Assembly (NCBI GenBank): GCA_004519485.1
Contig: CP038128.1
Coordinates: 761,001 to 825,000 of the forward strand
Direction of reading: 5' to 3'
Length of the DNA: 64,000 bases
From: Nannochloropsis oceanica
Taxonomy: Eukaryota > Sar > Eustigmatophyceae > Eustigmatales > Monodopsidaceae
The number at the start of each line of letters is the position of its first letter. Position 1 is the stretch's first letter. The position numbers and the translations under genes were made by a program. Of the stretch, positions 1 through 13,093 are shown piece by piece. Below the pieces are notes generated by a model. The model did not search any database and was not told the origin of the DNA. It saw only the letters and a list, made by a program, of their open reading frames with translations.

Positions 1-1877
1 GTTCAACCTGATGCATCGACGGCATGGCAGTGTCTTGTCGCATTTCACGTGCGAGCGAAAGCAGCTCAAACAAGTGGTGTCCATCACGTTGCTTCCTGTG
101 CAAGGAAGGAGAAGGTGGATAATGCATTAGAAAGGGAGTCATGTAGGGAGTGAAGCAGGAGGAGGCTCTCTCTCTCTCTATATATATATATATAGGCGTT
201 TAGGGAAGGTGGGTGAGGCAATCGAAGGGCAGGATGAATTAAAAACCAGACACCGTGCCCCCTTTTGGAGTCCACACAAAAATTCGAAACTCTTAAACGC
301 CAGACTCCGCTGGTTTCTGACGAGGTGGTCCTCCTTCATGCGACTCGAAAGAAATTGCTCTCGGGTGGCGTCGGTCCAAGAGGCTTTATGGAACACTGGC
401 CAGCGTGGAGCGACGGTCAGGAGGGCACCACAACAAAGATCACAGAGAGAGACCCCTTATAAACAGGGCATAACTCCAAAGTCACTTTGGTGCCTCAAAT
501 GCGATGGCCCTATGTCCAATATGCGGCCAATGCAAGGTGCTTTTGATGCTTTTTTTCTAATCTCGCCCCCTCAACGGCCGCGGCTGCATCCTCACCCAGA
601 CAGAGAGAGGCCTGGGGTAAAACTGTGGGGGATTTTCCATGAGTTATCAATGACTGCCAAGAAATAATCAATGCGGGTTGACGCGGCCACGAGTCAAGGT
701 CGGCCGACCGCCTTCAGCACTGAAGACCAACGCGTACGACATCCGATTTCCAGGGCTAGTCTCCAATTAGTTGCTTTTGCAAAAGCCACGGATTCCGGGT
801 GCAAGTCTTACTAAGTCGGGCTGTCACATAATAATGCCTATTGTATTTGATGCAGGGCCACTTTTTGGCTGGCTGCCATTGTGAGGGATATTTAAGGGTA
901 CCCAAGACAAGACGATGTACTTGAGGCCTCGGAGCCGCAGCTGTCGGGAGTCCACGTATTGGACCATATGCTTCGATTTCTTCGGTCTCGTTTTTCCCGA
1001 AAACTTGTGAAAAATGACACCTTGTTCGGAGGCGTATATTTTTACGGTTCGACTCAGTCGTCCAAAGGAATTTCCTCTCAACTTCGATGAGCTCGCAGCT
1101 TTCTGTCGAGCTTGCTTAAGCTTTTCGTCGTTTGAGGACAAACTTGACCGTGGCCGCAACGCGGGATCGGCCGCATCTGACATGGTTCTCGGATTACACT
1201 CACTCATTACCGATAACTTGACATAAATATGAACTACGAGGACATCGAACTACACTACTCGTGGAAAAGTGACATCGACCCCTAAACTCTCACTCTTTAC
1301 GTCAGTGACGAATCGGTCCATCCCAGCCCGCCAACACTCCCAGAGAAGCCAACGAAGAGGGTATATTTTGCTCGCACAGGACACAGATGAACGAATAGGA
1401 GCTGTGTGAATCGAGCCTCATCTCCAATAGCATCAGCAAGGCACACATTTAACGAAGACGGGAACTTCCTGACAAAAAAACAGCTATATGTCGACTAATC
1501 TCTTGCCGAATTTTAATTGTCATGCTTGCATGTTCTTAAGGACTATTTTCTTCCAGACCCACGCGGGGAAGGCAGCCCTTTTGCCTAATATACCAGCGCC
1601 CGACGTATCCCTGCCTTATCATGCAATTTTAAGCGCACGGCCCATGCCCTGTCTCCCTCCTATTGATAGTTTTCCGTACCTTGAACCCACTCATCTTCAG
1701 GCCAGAAACAAAATACTCGCATGCCACCGACACAATACGAGTCCAGAAGAGGACGTCACACATCAGAGACTGACGATAGTCGTCTGCTGCTGCTGCTGCT
1801 ATAATTCAAGGTCAGGTCGTACAATCTTCCAACGCTACCCAATTTCTCTGCTCCTCCCCCTCCTCCATCCCTTCTTC
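1..1877. other. Intergenic or unassigned left edge, no gene supported
   Basis: I see no recognisable gene here. The longest open stretches are about 127 codons on the minus strand (824-1207) and about 150 codons on the plus strand (209-667). Both open at non-ATG codons, overlap opposing open frames, and resemble no family I know. The stretch from about 1870 carries the 3' end of the ARS2 gene. A CTG/CTA-rich patch lies at 1783-1800. An upstream gene ending just left of the window cannot be excluded. Confidence 0.5.
166..194. repeat. CT then TA dinucleotide microsatellite
   Basis: About seven CT units run directly into about seven TA units. It is a simple sequence repeat outside any recognised gene. 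Confidence 0.9.
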
Positions 1878-4800
1878 CTACTCGGCGCCCGCGCCGATAG
1901 CTGCCGGTTCTGATGTGGCAGGTCCGCCCTTTTCAGCCTGCCTCTTCTTCCTGCGTTTGGGCGGAGGAGGGACAGCGACGTCTCCATAGTCGACCGTCAC
2001 CAGATTCGACTGTTTGGAGGGAGGAAAGAGGAAGGGAAGGAGGGAGGGAGAAATAGAGGTGAAATGGAGGGAGGATTTTTTGGTGAATGAGACAACGAAA
2101 GCGAAAGGGGCAAGACGAAAAGATTAGAAAGGCGAAATAAATATTTGCTTAACGACTAAGGCAGCAGATCAGCAAGCAATACGCTTAAACACATGGTAAG
2201 ACAGCCGCCTACTCTCGCAAGCCTGCCTATCTGGGAACCCTTTGCCTCCAAGCGGACACTTCCTCAAAACGAGGAAAGACCTCTCCCCCTGCTCCGCCAA
2301 AACGGCAAAAGCAACGAAGGATGGAAAGAAAGAGTTGATGCCCAGGGCGGCGTTTACTCTCCCATCCAAGTAACGAATGAAAGACCACTGAAAACGACGA
2401 CAGAGTCGTCGAGAGCCTCTCTTCTGACTTAAGGGTGGGAAGATCGTCATATCACTCACTGCACGCGCGCAAATCAAATCAGGAGAAAAACACACACGCA
2501 CATATACACGCATACTCCTACACGCTGTTCTCTCCTCCTCACACACTCACACCACACACACCTCCCATGCAAACCAATGTCCCTCGTCCTCCCCTCTGCT
2601 TTCATCTCCCCCCCATCCTTACCTTTGGCACATCAATATCCTTATAGTTTTTACTAACACGCGGCGGGCCCACATCCATCCCCACTACCCCCGCAGCACC
2701 CACGCCTCCTCCCCCAACCGCCAACGCCCCTCCTACAGCTCCTCCTCCAACCCCCAACACAGGCCGTGGTCCATAATGTCCCCCAACCCTCCCCCTCGGC
2801 ACGCCTCCCCCTCCTCCCCCTCTTCCTCCTTCCCTCCCTCGCATTTTCCGCCTGGTGCTCTCCTCAATCAGCTGGCGCCAGCGACTCATATCCTTCCCCA
2901 ACACCGCGGCTACTTCCACCAGAATCTCCCCTACCGGAACCGCCTTCAACACACCACTCCCCTTATCCACCTGGACGGGAGGCAGTGGCTTCTCTTGGTC
3001 GGCTTCAAACGCCGTTCGGATGAGACCAAGGCGAACTAATCGCAACGACTGTTCCAACCCCCCATTGTGCTTGAGCAGCAAATGCTTCTGAAGGAAGTCA
3101 CTTGTTTTGAACAGCTTGGTGCACCCGGGCGCAGCACAGCGCCATCGGCCTTCGTCTTCGTTGTTCATGTTTTCGAGCAACCATTTGTCCTTGGCCTGCG
3201 AGCAAAAAGGGCAAAAAAATTAGGAACACAAGGTGGAGCACGGATAAGTCATGCTTTCTCGCTTCATCCGCTTCCACCTTCACTCCCAGTCCGGTCCCTC
3301 CCTCGACCTCCCATCATCATATTCAAAAGTAACCCACCCACCTTTTCCTCCAACTCCTTCTGTATCTGCACTGCCTCGTCGATGCCTTCGACCCTTGAAC
3401 CCTTTCCCAGCGTTTCCAGCAGCTTGGCCACCTTCTCGTCCATGCGCGTCGTCCACTCGCTCCATTTTGGCTCTGCGGGTGAGTTTGTCGGAATCGAAAT
3501 CAAAAAAGAGTGTTCGGTTCATTTTGTGGGGTGGGCATACAGAACGCCGTTTTCCTTTTAATTTCTCCACCATCCATTTTCTTGCTTGCTGCCGACGAAG
3601 TTGTTAACTCTTACCTGTCTTCTCCCCCCCTTCCTCGGTGGTGGACTGCTCGGCCTTCTCGGCGGGCTTGTAAGGTTCCACACGCTTGTACAACTGCGGC
3701 TGCATTGGTTGAGGGTAATATGACAATTGAAAGCGAGAGAATATATGAATTTAAAGATGGGGCAAGATGGGGCGAGGGGACGAGGGACACAGGGCAACAG
3801 ACAAGTGAGGAACGGGTAAGAGGGAGATAAGGAATCGAGAAAGCTTACCGCAGAGAAGAGCAAATCCCCCTCATCTTTGAATTCGTCCCCCCCGTAAAAG
3901 ACCACAAAATGCACCCGGCGCAGGTAAGCCATGACCAAATCCAACTGAAATGACAGATTTCGCCTGCCCAGCTCTGCTTTCACCGCTGGTGCGTCTAGCA
4001 TTGCCTGCAGTCCCTGCTTCTCCACGTCAAGACCTTTCTCTTTGTCGAGTGCCAGGGCTAGTGCCAAAGCCTGCGGGAGGAACAAAGGGGGGGGGGGTGA
4101 GAAATGGGGATGGAGCAGGGTCTGGGTGGAATGAATGAGACGAGAAATCGCACACGCACACACAACTCATGACACAAATACACGCGAAGACACACACACA
4201 CACACACCTATCATTCCCTCCTCTCTTTCTCAAAAGCTAAACGAGGGACTGTTAAATCTTGTAGTGAATAAAAATAGAAATATAGAAAAGGAGAATGAAA
4301 AAAAACGACCAAATGTCTGTCGCCCCGTATATGAATCGACGTAGCGCATTTAAATCACGCCCTCAAGACGCGTCAGTGCTGCGGACTGTCTGCGGGGCTG
4401 CCGGTGCCAACCAACACTACAGAATAACTTAAAACAGTGTCAGTCAAACACACGTCGTCTTTCTAGCAGGTCTTTCCCGGCCCCACGGGGTGATAGCCGA
4501 ATAAATCGAGCGACCACCGCGTGGCCTCACGAATCAAGACCCGCTTTTATCATGCATCCTTCCGTCCCTCCTTCCCATTCCATCCCTTTCCTCCCTCCCT
4601 CCCACCTACCTGCGTCGCATCCTTCTCCAAATGCTTTGGATCCGACAGCTCCGCGGGAACCGGCACGGTCCTTTTGCCATTATGTGCGAACAACTGCAAG
4701 GTAAACGGACGGAAATAGTCAGGCGGCGCCGGCTGCTGCTGTCCGGCTCCATCGCGAACCAGCTCCTCCATCGGGTGCTGCGCTTCCGTGTTGTGCAAGG

Positions 4801-7232
4801 CCTGTCTGGCCGCCTCCGCTTCTTCCTTCGACGCGTATACCAACCAGGCGGACCGCGTGCTACAATAGGTGTTTTTCGCGGGGTCCGACAGGAGGAAGCG
4901 GAGGAAAGGTCCCCCTCTCTCCCGCAGTAACGCCTCGAGCGGCGCACGGGGGACGGCGGAAGAAAACGGTCGTAGGAAAAGAGTGGACTCGGCGTGGCCC
5001 TCGAAGCTCTTGGCGTTCAATCCTCCCACGACAGACCCTGCTTCTCCTACCCCACCTCCTGCTGCTGCGGCGGCGGCCGTCTCTGTCACGTCTTCACCTT
5101 CTTCCGCAGCGCAATTCACACCCGATACCTCTTTCCCTCCCTCCTCGTTCTCCTTCTTGTCCCCTCTCGTCCCGGACACTGTGGAGAGAACGGGAGGGAC
5201 CGAGGCCGAGGCCGAAGCCGCGCTTTTGGCATATCTTTTAATCAGGGCGTGGTATTCGAGCTCGGTGGTGGGATCCAACGAGGCCGACACCACGAAAAGG
5301 TCGGGTTGCTGCAGTAGTTGCCGCTACCAACAGACGCGAAACAAATGAAGGAGGAGAGGAAGGAGGGAAAGAAAAGGGGGGAAGGGGGGGGGATAGGAGG
5401 GGACGGGGAAGAGGGGATGAAAAACGCGGTCTCAAGCGTACAAATCCTTCCAACTGCATCCGGGCGATCTCCAAACCCCTTTGATCAGCTTATCTCTCCC
5501 TTCCTCCTTCCCTCCCAACGCTGAAGCAAAGACCAACATGACTTCTTACCGCGAATCGTCCAGCCTCTTGCTTGGCCCACTCCCGCTTCGCCTGCACACT
5601 TTTCTCGAGCCGCGCACTGGGAAGGTAGCGGTCGGCAAACCATTCCTCTCCCTTCTTTTCTTCAAATACCATTTTGGAGTAGTCCTGTTATTGAAAAGAG
5701 GGAAGAAGGGAGGGACAAAGGGAGGGACGGAGGGAGGGACGGAGGAAGGGACGAAGGGAGGCGTGGGAGTAACGTTCTCCATTTCAAGTGACACCAACAC
5801 ACTCCCTCTCTCCCTTTCTATTTCCTTACCTCGATGTACTTGAACTTGTACTCCGCGTATCGCTGCATGGACTCTTCCGCGCTCGGTTCATCCGTCTGCT
5901 CCAACATGAACTTTTGGAAGGTTGGGATCGGAGGCATTCCCGCCGCACTCGTCGGGGGCAAAGCAATGCCCCCCCCCCTATGGAGGGGATGCTGCGGGTA
6001 TCCCTGCTGAAGGTACATGTGTGGTGGCACCTGCTGCTGTGGCTGCTGTGGCTGCTGTTGCTCCTGATAGGGGAGGGGGGCGCCGTAAGGGGGAGGAAGG
6101 CCAGGAGGGTAATTGAAGCCAGGGGGGGGGGCACCGGGGTATGGTCCCGGCGGGAGGGGGGGCATGCCGGGTTGTTGCCCATTGTAGCGCATATCTCCTC
6201 CCGGGGGGGGATAGTACCCTCCCCCTGCAGCACCAGGAGCAGCAGCAGGGGGAAGGCCTCCTCGATGGTCGTAGGGCATGGGCGGCACTAGACCAAGATG
6301 AGTGGGAGGGGGCAAGGCCATGGGAGGAGGGAGGTGACGCGGACCCTGCTGCTCCCACCCGCCTGGACCACCACCTCCTCCCCACTCACCCTCTCGCCCA
6401 GGGCCATAGCGTCGATCGTAATCTTGCCGGGAGGAAGGAGGAGGGCCTCCGCCTCCTCGAGACCCAAACCCTCCTCCTCGACCACCGCCCCTGCCTCCTT
6501 CTCCTCTGTCTCCCCTCCGCCCACCACCACCGCTATCACGATCCCGACCATCCCTCCCTCCAAATGCGCCCCTCATGCTCCCCACCGACAGCCCGCCGCG
6601 CCTGCTGCTCCCGCTGCTTTCTCTACCACCGCCTCGCCCACCTTCCCCTCCATCCCTTCCGCTTCCAAAGCCACTGTTGCTGCCGACACGCCCTCCTCTT
6701 ACTCCTCCGCCCGTTCCACCGGCGCCATGAGAAGGAGCGGACCCTCCAGCAGTAGTCCTTTTATCCTCCCCTGCAGCGTTGCTGCTACCCTCCTCCATTG
6801 GTAAGGCATCTTCCGCCTCAACGTCCGCCCCCCCTTGAACACCGCTTTCTTCACCCCATCCTGCACCTGTTTCTTCGTCCAACCACCCTCCAGTGGCCCA
6901 CTGATCCTCCTCGCCTCCGCCATCGTCATCCGCCCCATCACCGCCATTCTCCCCTCCTTCCCGCTGAACCTCGGACCCTTCCTGTTCCTGCTCCCCTGAG
7001 GGAGAAGTAGCAGTCTGTTGCTCCTCTGTTGCTACCGCTTTGGCGCCATTGTCCTGTGCGGGGTTATGATTGGGAAAGGGAGAGGGATGATTGCGAGTGG
7101 TCCATGATGAGGATGATGATGAAGGGGGATGTTAGGGGGCAGCAGAAATGCCAAGACAGGCCGCATCCACCCTTGGTAAACACCCTCCTTATGCCTACAC
7201 AAATGCTCAGATATATGTACCTGTGTGTCCAT
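1878..7232 (-). CDS. ARS2: SERRATE/ARS2-type RNA effector protein
   Basis: ARS2/SERRATE bridges the nuclear cap-binding complex to miRNA processing, RNA decay and 3'-end formation. About 10 exons encode roughly 1,080 residues: 7232-7221 (12 coding bases), 7053-5830, 5684-5550, about 5478-5442, 5308-4610, 4070-3849, 3699-3615, 3472-3342, 3195-2623 and 2009-1878. After an acidic, Gly/Arg- and Pro-rich N-terminus comes the SERRATE N-domain (FQKFMLEQTDE, RYAEYKFKYIE, then EEWFADRY). An RRM-like middle follows, then QLDLVMAYLRRVHFVVFYGG, the ARS2-specific zinc finger (CAAPGCTKLFK, then a spaced KHLLLKH) and a tail with YKDIDVP and VDYGDV. Every junction is in phase except around the small fourth exon, whose edges are unresolved. 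The 12-base first exon is inferred from a good donor/acceptor pair. It is divergent from the syntaxin gene. Confidence 0.85.
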
Positions 7233-7657
7233 CCCTTGCTATGGTGTGCGTGGACCCTGCAGTGGTCGAAGGGCTTTCTTCTGCAAGCCCGGGGGGTGAG
7301 GGAGCGAGGAACAGTCGGGGCGGCTGGTCAATGTCCAAAACGTGCCCTATTGCGCATGTGCGGGGTAACATATGTGTAAGTACTATAATGGAGTGGATGG
7401 GAATGGTTTTGGAAGCTGGCAAAGGTGGTCAATTCGGAAACACAAGGCAAGATGTGGTTGGCTGGTCCTCGACTCGAGCTCCTCATCATCACGCTCCTTC
7501 GCGGAAGCCTAGCCCTTTACTCGAATGCACCACTCTGTGATTTATCCGTGGTTTGTCCTCGGCACCACTATAATGTTACACTTCTCACGTGTCATTTTGC
7601 CCAAAACTACCACATCTCATGTCTATAGACTGCTGCGTCGTACTTTGGATAATCGAA
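7233..7657. promoter_or_regulatory. Shared 5' region of ARS2 (-) and syntaxin-6-like gene (+)
   Basis: These 425 bp separate two divergent start codons and hold no convincing open frame, so both promoters must lie here or in the flanking 5' introns. I see no clear TATA box. An ACGTGT-type element (tctcacgtgtcatt) sits near 7583. Confidence 0.45.
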
Positions 7658-9734
7658 ATGGCTGCGCAGGACCCATTTTTCGCAGCCCGAGAGTAAGTGA
7701 CTGGCATGAGGGTTGGTTGAGAGGTTGTCTTCGTCCGGTTTGCATGAAACATCATATGCAGGCAATAACTGGCACAAGCAATAGTGTGCGGGAGGCTGGC
7801 TGGGATTTCGGCGCTCCTGTAGTCGCCCTGCTTTTTGACGTATCAGAACACGGGGGAGGGAGGGAGGGAGGCCCATTTACTCGGCACCCTTGTCGTGGCA
7901 CCGTCGACGTATAAGACCAGAGGAAAGAATGAGGGTGGCTGGTGATATTATTTTCGTTCCGCTCTTAAGCGGTCGGAGGAAGTGTGTCGCGGAGGAAGCA
8001 GAGAGAGGGGCGTCCTTGCTCATTCCCGTCTGATTTACTTACTCGACGTCACTCACACATCAACAGGGAGTTGCGAGGCAAGGCAGACTACATCCACGCC
8101 CGGCATGAAAAGCTATTACGGCTCTTGAAGGCCACAAATACTGCCAGCGACCCAGGATTTAAGGAGCTGTACGCCTGTACGTAGGGCGAGCTAGCTACCG
8201 GAGAGAGGGCTCGGGCGGTGGGAGGGTAGCCTGGACCTATCCACTCCTTCTCTCGTGCACAAACTAAGCTATGAATGCAGGGATTGAAAGAAAAACGGTA
8301 TTTTTCAGTTGTTGCTATTGGTTTTCCTACAAGCACGAACTCAACACGGTCATGCATCCTCTCATTCTTGTAGGCTTGTACCGGGACGTGGAGGCGGCAG
8401 ATAGGCAGTGCAACGAGTTGGAGAAGGTCGTGGCCTTGGTAGAGAACCACCGCCAGCGCTTCCGACATATTGACAATGTGAGTGAGTGAGGATAAAGGGC
8501 AAGATATAGCTTGGATACAGGGAAGCGAGCAAGAGGTGCCAAGGGCGAGATCTTCACGAATGAAGAAACATGGCTAGCTTTTCCTCATGTCCTCCTTCCA
8601 CACGGACACACATACACCTACAGAACGAGTTAGCGGAGCGCCGGGCTTTCGTGACACGGACGAAGCAGTCACTGGTGAAAGTCTGGAACAACTTGAAGAG
8701 CGACCACGTCAAGGGCAAGATGAGCAACGACGAGAGGGACGTAAGTGTCTTGTGAGAGTCGGTGGGGCTGGAGGGAAAGGAGAAATATTGGGAAACCGAA
8801 TTTGATCCATCAACGATACCGAGCTGTGTGTGAAGAAAGACCAACGCTCCTCATATATTTAATTCTCGCTCCCAAATCTCTCCTTTCCTCTTTTATATCT
8901 TCTGCATACAGTTCCAACGCAGCCGCCCATACGATGGCAGCGCGATGGGCCACCCAACGGCGGCCGGCAGGGGAGGAGTTGGAGGAGGGGCTAACGGGGC
9001 GTTTATTGACGAGCAGCGCTCTAGGCAACATGTAAGAGCTCGGAGGGGTAGGAGGGGATTGGGGCAGGAGAGAGGGATGGGGAGAGTGGTGCCAGGGGGA
9101 TGAAGTCGCTGAGCCAATGGCGAGTTCAACGACAAACATCGTGCCAGACAACGTGTGAAGGAAAGATGGGGGGGTCCCTCAAGGAGGGGGAGAAGATGGA
9201 AGGAGGGGGGAACCTAAGGAGGGGGAGAAGAGGGGAAGAGACGATAAAAGACGGGAAGGCCCTGCTCGCCTGGAGGAGCATGCGTCTTATTCTCTTTCCC
9301 TTTCACACGTCCCAGCTGATGCTGCAGGAGCAAGACCAAGGGTTGGAAGAGCTAGGCACGGCAGTGGACCGAGTGGGGCGGATGGCTGATGCCATGAATC
9401 AGGAGTTGAATGCGCAGAATCGGATGTTAGGGGATTTAGAGGTGGAGGTGGAGAATACGAACGAGCAGATGAATTTTGTCATGGGCAGGCTGAGTAAGCT
9501 GTTGAAGACGAAAGGTAAGTTCGAACTTGGCAAGACTGGGGGTGGGGTCGGGGGGGAGGTTTTGGGGATGAGTTTTAAGATGACACATTTTATCGATTCT
9601 AATTGCATTTTTATTTTTATTTTAAATTTCCTCGCATGCACACACGCACACACACAGACAAGTACCAGCTGTGGCTCATCATCTTTTTGACGGTGGTACT
9701 GATTGTCCTCATCATCCTCACGATATACGTTTAA
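7658..9734 (+). CDS. STX6: Qc-SNARE, syntaxin 6/10/SYP61 family
   Basis: This is a tail-anchored SNARE for fusion at the trans-Golgi and early endosome. Seven phase-consistent exons (7658-7692, 8067-8176, 8374-8477, 8624-8740, 8912-9031, 9316-9514, 9658-9734) give 253 residues, the family's usual size. The N-terminus MAAQDPFFAAREE matches the DPFF/Y opening of syntaxin 6. Residues about 1-115 form the three-helix N-domain, including ELAERRAFV. Residues about 163-228 form the SNARE helix with AQNRMLGDLEVEV, which should carry the central-layer Gln. A C-terminal membrane anchor (LIIFLTVVLIVLIILTIYV) ends the protein. The linker between the two domains is Gly-rich. It is a functional partner candidate for the VPS50 gene at 52208. 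Confidence 0.93.
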
Positions 9735-10226
9735 AGCAAAATTGGAGCAGCCACCACATAGGCTACTCAATTGTGTCGTCATCTGCATCTATTCCGTGGG
9801 CTCTCAGTGTGTGGGTGGGTTGCCACCTTCTGGGAGGCGGGACGGAGGGCGCATGGAGGGGCGGGTCTTTAAACGATCGAATGCGTGTATGTGTGCAGGT
9901 GTCTTTATATGTACAGACGGGGACCAAAGAAGAAAAAAGAGATATTCTCGCACACTAAAACAAAGCAAAGCTGATATATTAGAGTAAGTGATAGAAGGAG
10001 AAGACGAAGAAGAAGAAGAAGAGGAAGGTGAAGGAAGATGAAGGAAAAGAAGCAACACCAATTAATGTTCTAAGTGAGAGGGCAAGCGATCAACCCAAAT
10101 GCCTCTCGTTCCTTCTTTCTTCTTTTACCATTTGTCTTTGTATATTCACAGACAGCTACAAACAGATAGAAATAGACTACTGATAGACTTGACACTTTTT
10201 CCAGTTTTCACGTACAAACCGAATCT

Positions 10227-10292
<66 letters not shown>

Positions 10293-10396
10293 ATCTATCT
10301 ATCTACCTATCTATCTATCTATTTACCTCACATATTACACCACCCACAGCGCAATTCCTCTACTCCCCTTCCCCCCTTCTTTTCCTCCCTCCCTCT
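9735..10396. other. Convergent 3' intergenic region
   Basis: The 3' flanks of the syntaxin gene and the amidase gene meet here. The region holds a GAA-rich patch (about 9990-10030) and a long microsatellite (10232-10324). No gene is visible. Confidence 0.7.
10232..10324. repeat. Compound microsatellite (CT)n-(CTAT)n
   Basis: About 27 CT units run into about nine tetranucleotide CTAT/CTAC units. Such a run is likely to vary in length between strains. Confidence 0.95.
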
Positions 10397-12609
10397 TCAC
10401 CCTCCCCCTGACTGCAAGGGCTTGAGTCCTGACCCCAATTCAATAGCCCGCCCCACATTCAGTACAGTGGCATCCTCCCATCGTCTTCCAACCACTTGCA
10501 CGCCAATCGGCAACCCCCCATTCCCTTTCTTGCCCGCCCTTCCGGAGGACGACGAAGCGGGGGAAGAAACCCCAGCATTAACGCTCAAGGCCGGGTGGCC
10601 GGTTAGATCAAACGCCGCAGTGTTCTGGAGTGCGGCCCAGGCATGCGTGATGCCCTAAAAAAGGAGCACGGGAGAGACGCAAGAAGATAAGGGATGATGA
10701 GTGCAAGGACTTCAATTCAGGGAGAAAGGGAAAGGGAGAGAGGGGAAAGGACGGATTTAACCCTCGTGGGGTCCTTCCAGCCGGTGGCATGAGCTTGGGC
10801 TTGGTGGGCGGGCATGGGATGAGAAAGGGAAGGAGGGAGGGAGGGAGGGAGGGAGGGAAGTAGCAGACTTACCTCGGCGGGCGTCATTCCAGCCTTGGGT
10901 AAACGTTGGGGCTTGATGGGTAAGGTGGGGAGGAGGAGCACATCAACCCTTTGCTGCACCAGGACGTCATCGTAGGCCTGCCTGAGCGCCGGGAGTAAAT
11001 TCTGACACTTTTGATAGTACTGATTCCCATAGGTCTCCCTCACGTACTCCCCAAACAAGACGTAATATTTATTCGTACAACTCAATTCAGCTGCCTGAAG
11101 CCGGAAGCCCCGGAAGTAAGCCTGTGTGAGTGAAACGGGGTAAAAGCCCTTGAACCCCCTCTCCCCCTCCATACGTGTCGCATGCCCCCCCTCCAAGCAC
11201 AACGGCAGCCACAAAGCAGCACTATCGCGATGCATCGGGATCGAAATCTCCTCCACCACCGCACCCGCTTTTCTCAACCCCATCGCCGCTGCCCACGTCG
11301 CCTCCTTCACATCCTCCTCGCAGTTCTCCAATCCCTCCCTAAGCACCCCCACCCTCACACCAGAAACCTCTCCCGTGGCCAACACTGAATACCGCGGCAA
11401 CGACAAAGAGGCTAGAGTGGGTGGCTGTCGAGCGTCCCTGCCCATCGGGTCAAGACCGGCAGTAGCCTCAAGGAGGAGGGCTGTGTCTTGGACGGTCCTC
11501 GCCATAGGCCCGACGTGGTCGAGGGTGAACTCGTGGGAGGCAATACCAGTGTAAGGCACCAGGCCAAAGGTGGGTTTGAGACCCACACAGCCACACCAAG
11601 AGGCAGGTACCCGGATGGAACCCCCTTGGTCGGTGCCGAGGGCGAGATCGACGATGTCGCCTCCTACCTGTGGTGTGGTGTAGATGAGAAGTAGAGAAGG
11701 AGGAAATGTGAGGAGAATTTTTGGAAGGATGAAAGCTCTGTCGGTCAGAGGACTGTGATGCGGCAACTCGCACCATAACATACAATCAAGCACGTCCAGC
11801 TGCTGTCCTTTGTCCTAACGTACCAAAGCTCCACAGCCTGAGCTGGACCCACCGGCCGCATACTCTTCATTCCAAGGGTTCCGTACGGGTGCTAGAGCTG
11901 TCGCAAAGGAGCTAGCAGAACAACACAAGTCCTCCGCAACGGCCTTTCCCTTGATAATCCCGCCTGCCTCCAGGACCCGCGTCACAACTGTGGCTTCAAA
12001 CTCTGGTGTGTAGCCTTCTAGAATACGCGAGCCATTCATCATCGGCACGCCCGCCACGGCGATCGTGTCCTTAATTGCGACCGTCTTTCCCTCTAGTAAA
12101 AGCTGCTTCTCATCTTCCTTGCTTGTCCGGCCGCGGATGTCAGTCTCCATGTACCAGGCATTACAAAAATTTTCCTCAGGACTTGGGCGGCTCCCACCCG
12201 GTATACGGGGGAACTGGGCCAGGGGTGCGAAGGTAGAGCTGTTGCGGCTGTTGGCTAGTTCATCGACGCGTTGGTAAGCCTCTACTGCGTGCTTCATGCA
12301 CCCTCGAAGGCCCTCCACCTCGTCATCATTCAGCTCCAAACCCCAATCCTCATTGATTCCTTGTAAGCGATCAAGACTGGGCAGCCGCACTGCAGGTGTC
12401 TTGTACGCTGCCCGGGCTGGGTTCTTGACCTTGGACGACGAAGGGGGCTTGGAAGAGGACGACGAGACGAAGCACAGGTTGCTGGACGGCATATGTGACG
12501 AGGACAAAGGGCTTAGTAGCGAGGTGATTGAATTTGGGTCCTGGGATCTCAGTTTGTAAAATGACTCCGTCACCGCCTTCGTTGGACGCAAGCGCAGTAC
12601 GTGCAGCAT
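10397..12609 (-). CDS. Amidase-signature family hydrolase
   Basis: It is an amidase-signature enzyme (amide to carboxylate plus ammonia); the substrate is not evident. Three phase-0 exons (12609-11824, 11667-10873, 10654-10397) encode 612 residues. The Ser-cisSer-Lys triad is intact: Lys in VAIKDTIAVAG, Ser in AAGGSSSG, and the nucleophile Ser in GTDQGGSIRVPAS. The C-terminus carries FDLTGHPALSVNAG and GLPIGVQVVGRRWED, as in eukaryotic and bacterial amidases outside GatA. The N-terminal 100 residues are Ser-rich and could include a targeting leader. The first ATG after the 5' flank (12609) was chosen. A possible extra small exon between 10873 and 10654 was considered, but direct splicing keeps the frame and the family alignment. 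It is divergent from the SLC4 gene. Confidence 0.88.
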
Positions 12610-13093
12610 CGCGAGTGCAGGGTGGGGAGGTTTTCTTGGAAGCGACGAGCTTAAGATTACAAGGCCAGACGGTCCTCTCACCACCAAAATGACACCACGA
12701 TGCCGACGTAGAAAATGTATATTAAGTATCCTGCTTGTTGGCGCGTCCCTATGGTGGATTTGGGGGTTTCAGACTGGGATAATTTGACTTTGCAGAAGAA
12801 TGCCTCAACGGCAAGAAAGCAGGTCCGACCCTCGAGAGTCGAGAGGCTCAGCGATCTGGGTTGCTCCTGATGAGCCAGTTGCACGGCAAGCACATCTTCT
12901 GCTGCTGCCAAAATTGTCCTATTTTGACATCCATGAGAACCAACACGCGCACAATCATCATATTTTTCACGCAGGCGCTTTTCCCTTCGTGTAGGTAGGG
13001 CAAGAAGGGAGACGTCCATCTCAAGCGGCCTGCAACTCGCCACGAGACAAAAACACGCGCATCTCTTTAATCTCACGCGGGCACAGCCTACAG
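12610..13093. promoter_or_regulatory. Shared 5' region of amidase (-) and SLC4 transporter (+)
   Basis: There are 484 bp between divergent start codons, with no convincing coding stretch. I could not identify a core promoter motif. Confidence 0.4.

Noticed and set aside
824-1226. Overlapping open frames on both strands near the left edge
   Set aside because: Neither begins at a good ATG, neither resembles a family, and each overlaps the other; no splice context supports either.
4550-5293. RRM-like region of ARS2 as a separate RNA-binding protein gene
   Set aside because: The zinc finger, N-domain and C-terminal exons join it in phase on both sides in the order known for ARS2.
10608-10872. 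Possible additional small exon in the amidase gene
   Set aside because: Neither candidate length keeps the frame, while direct joining of 10873 to 10654 is in phase and matches the family alignment.
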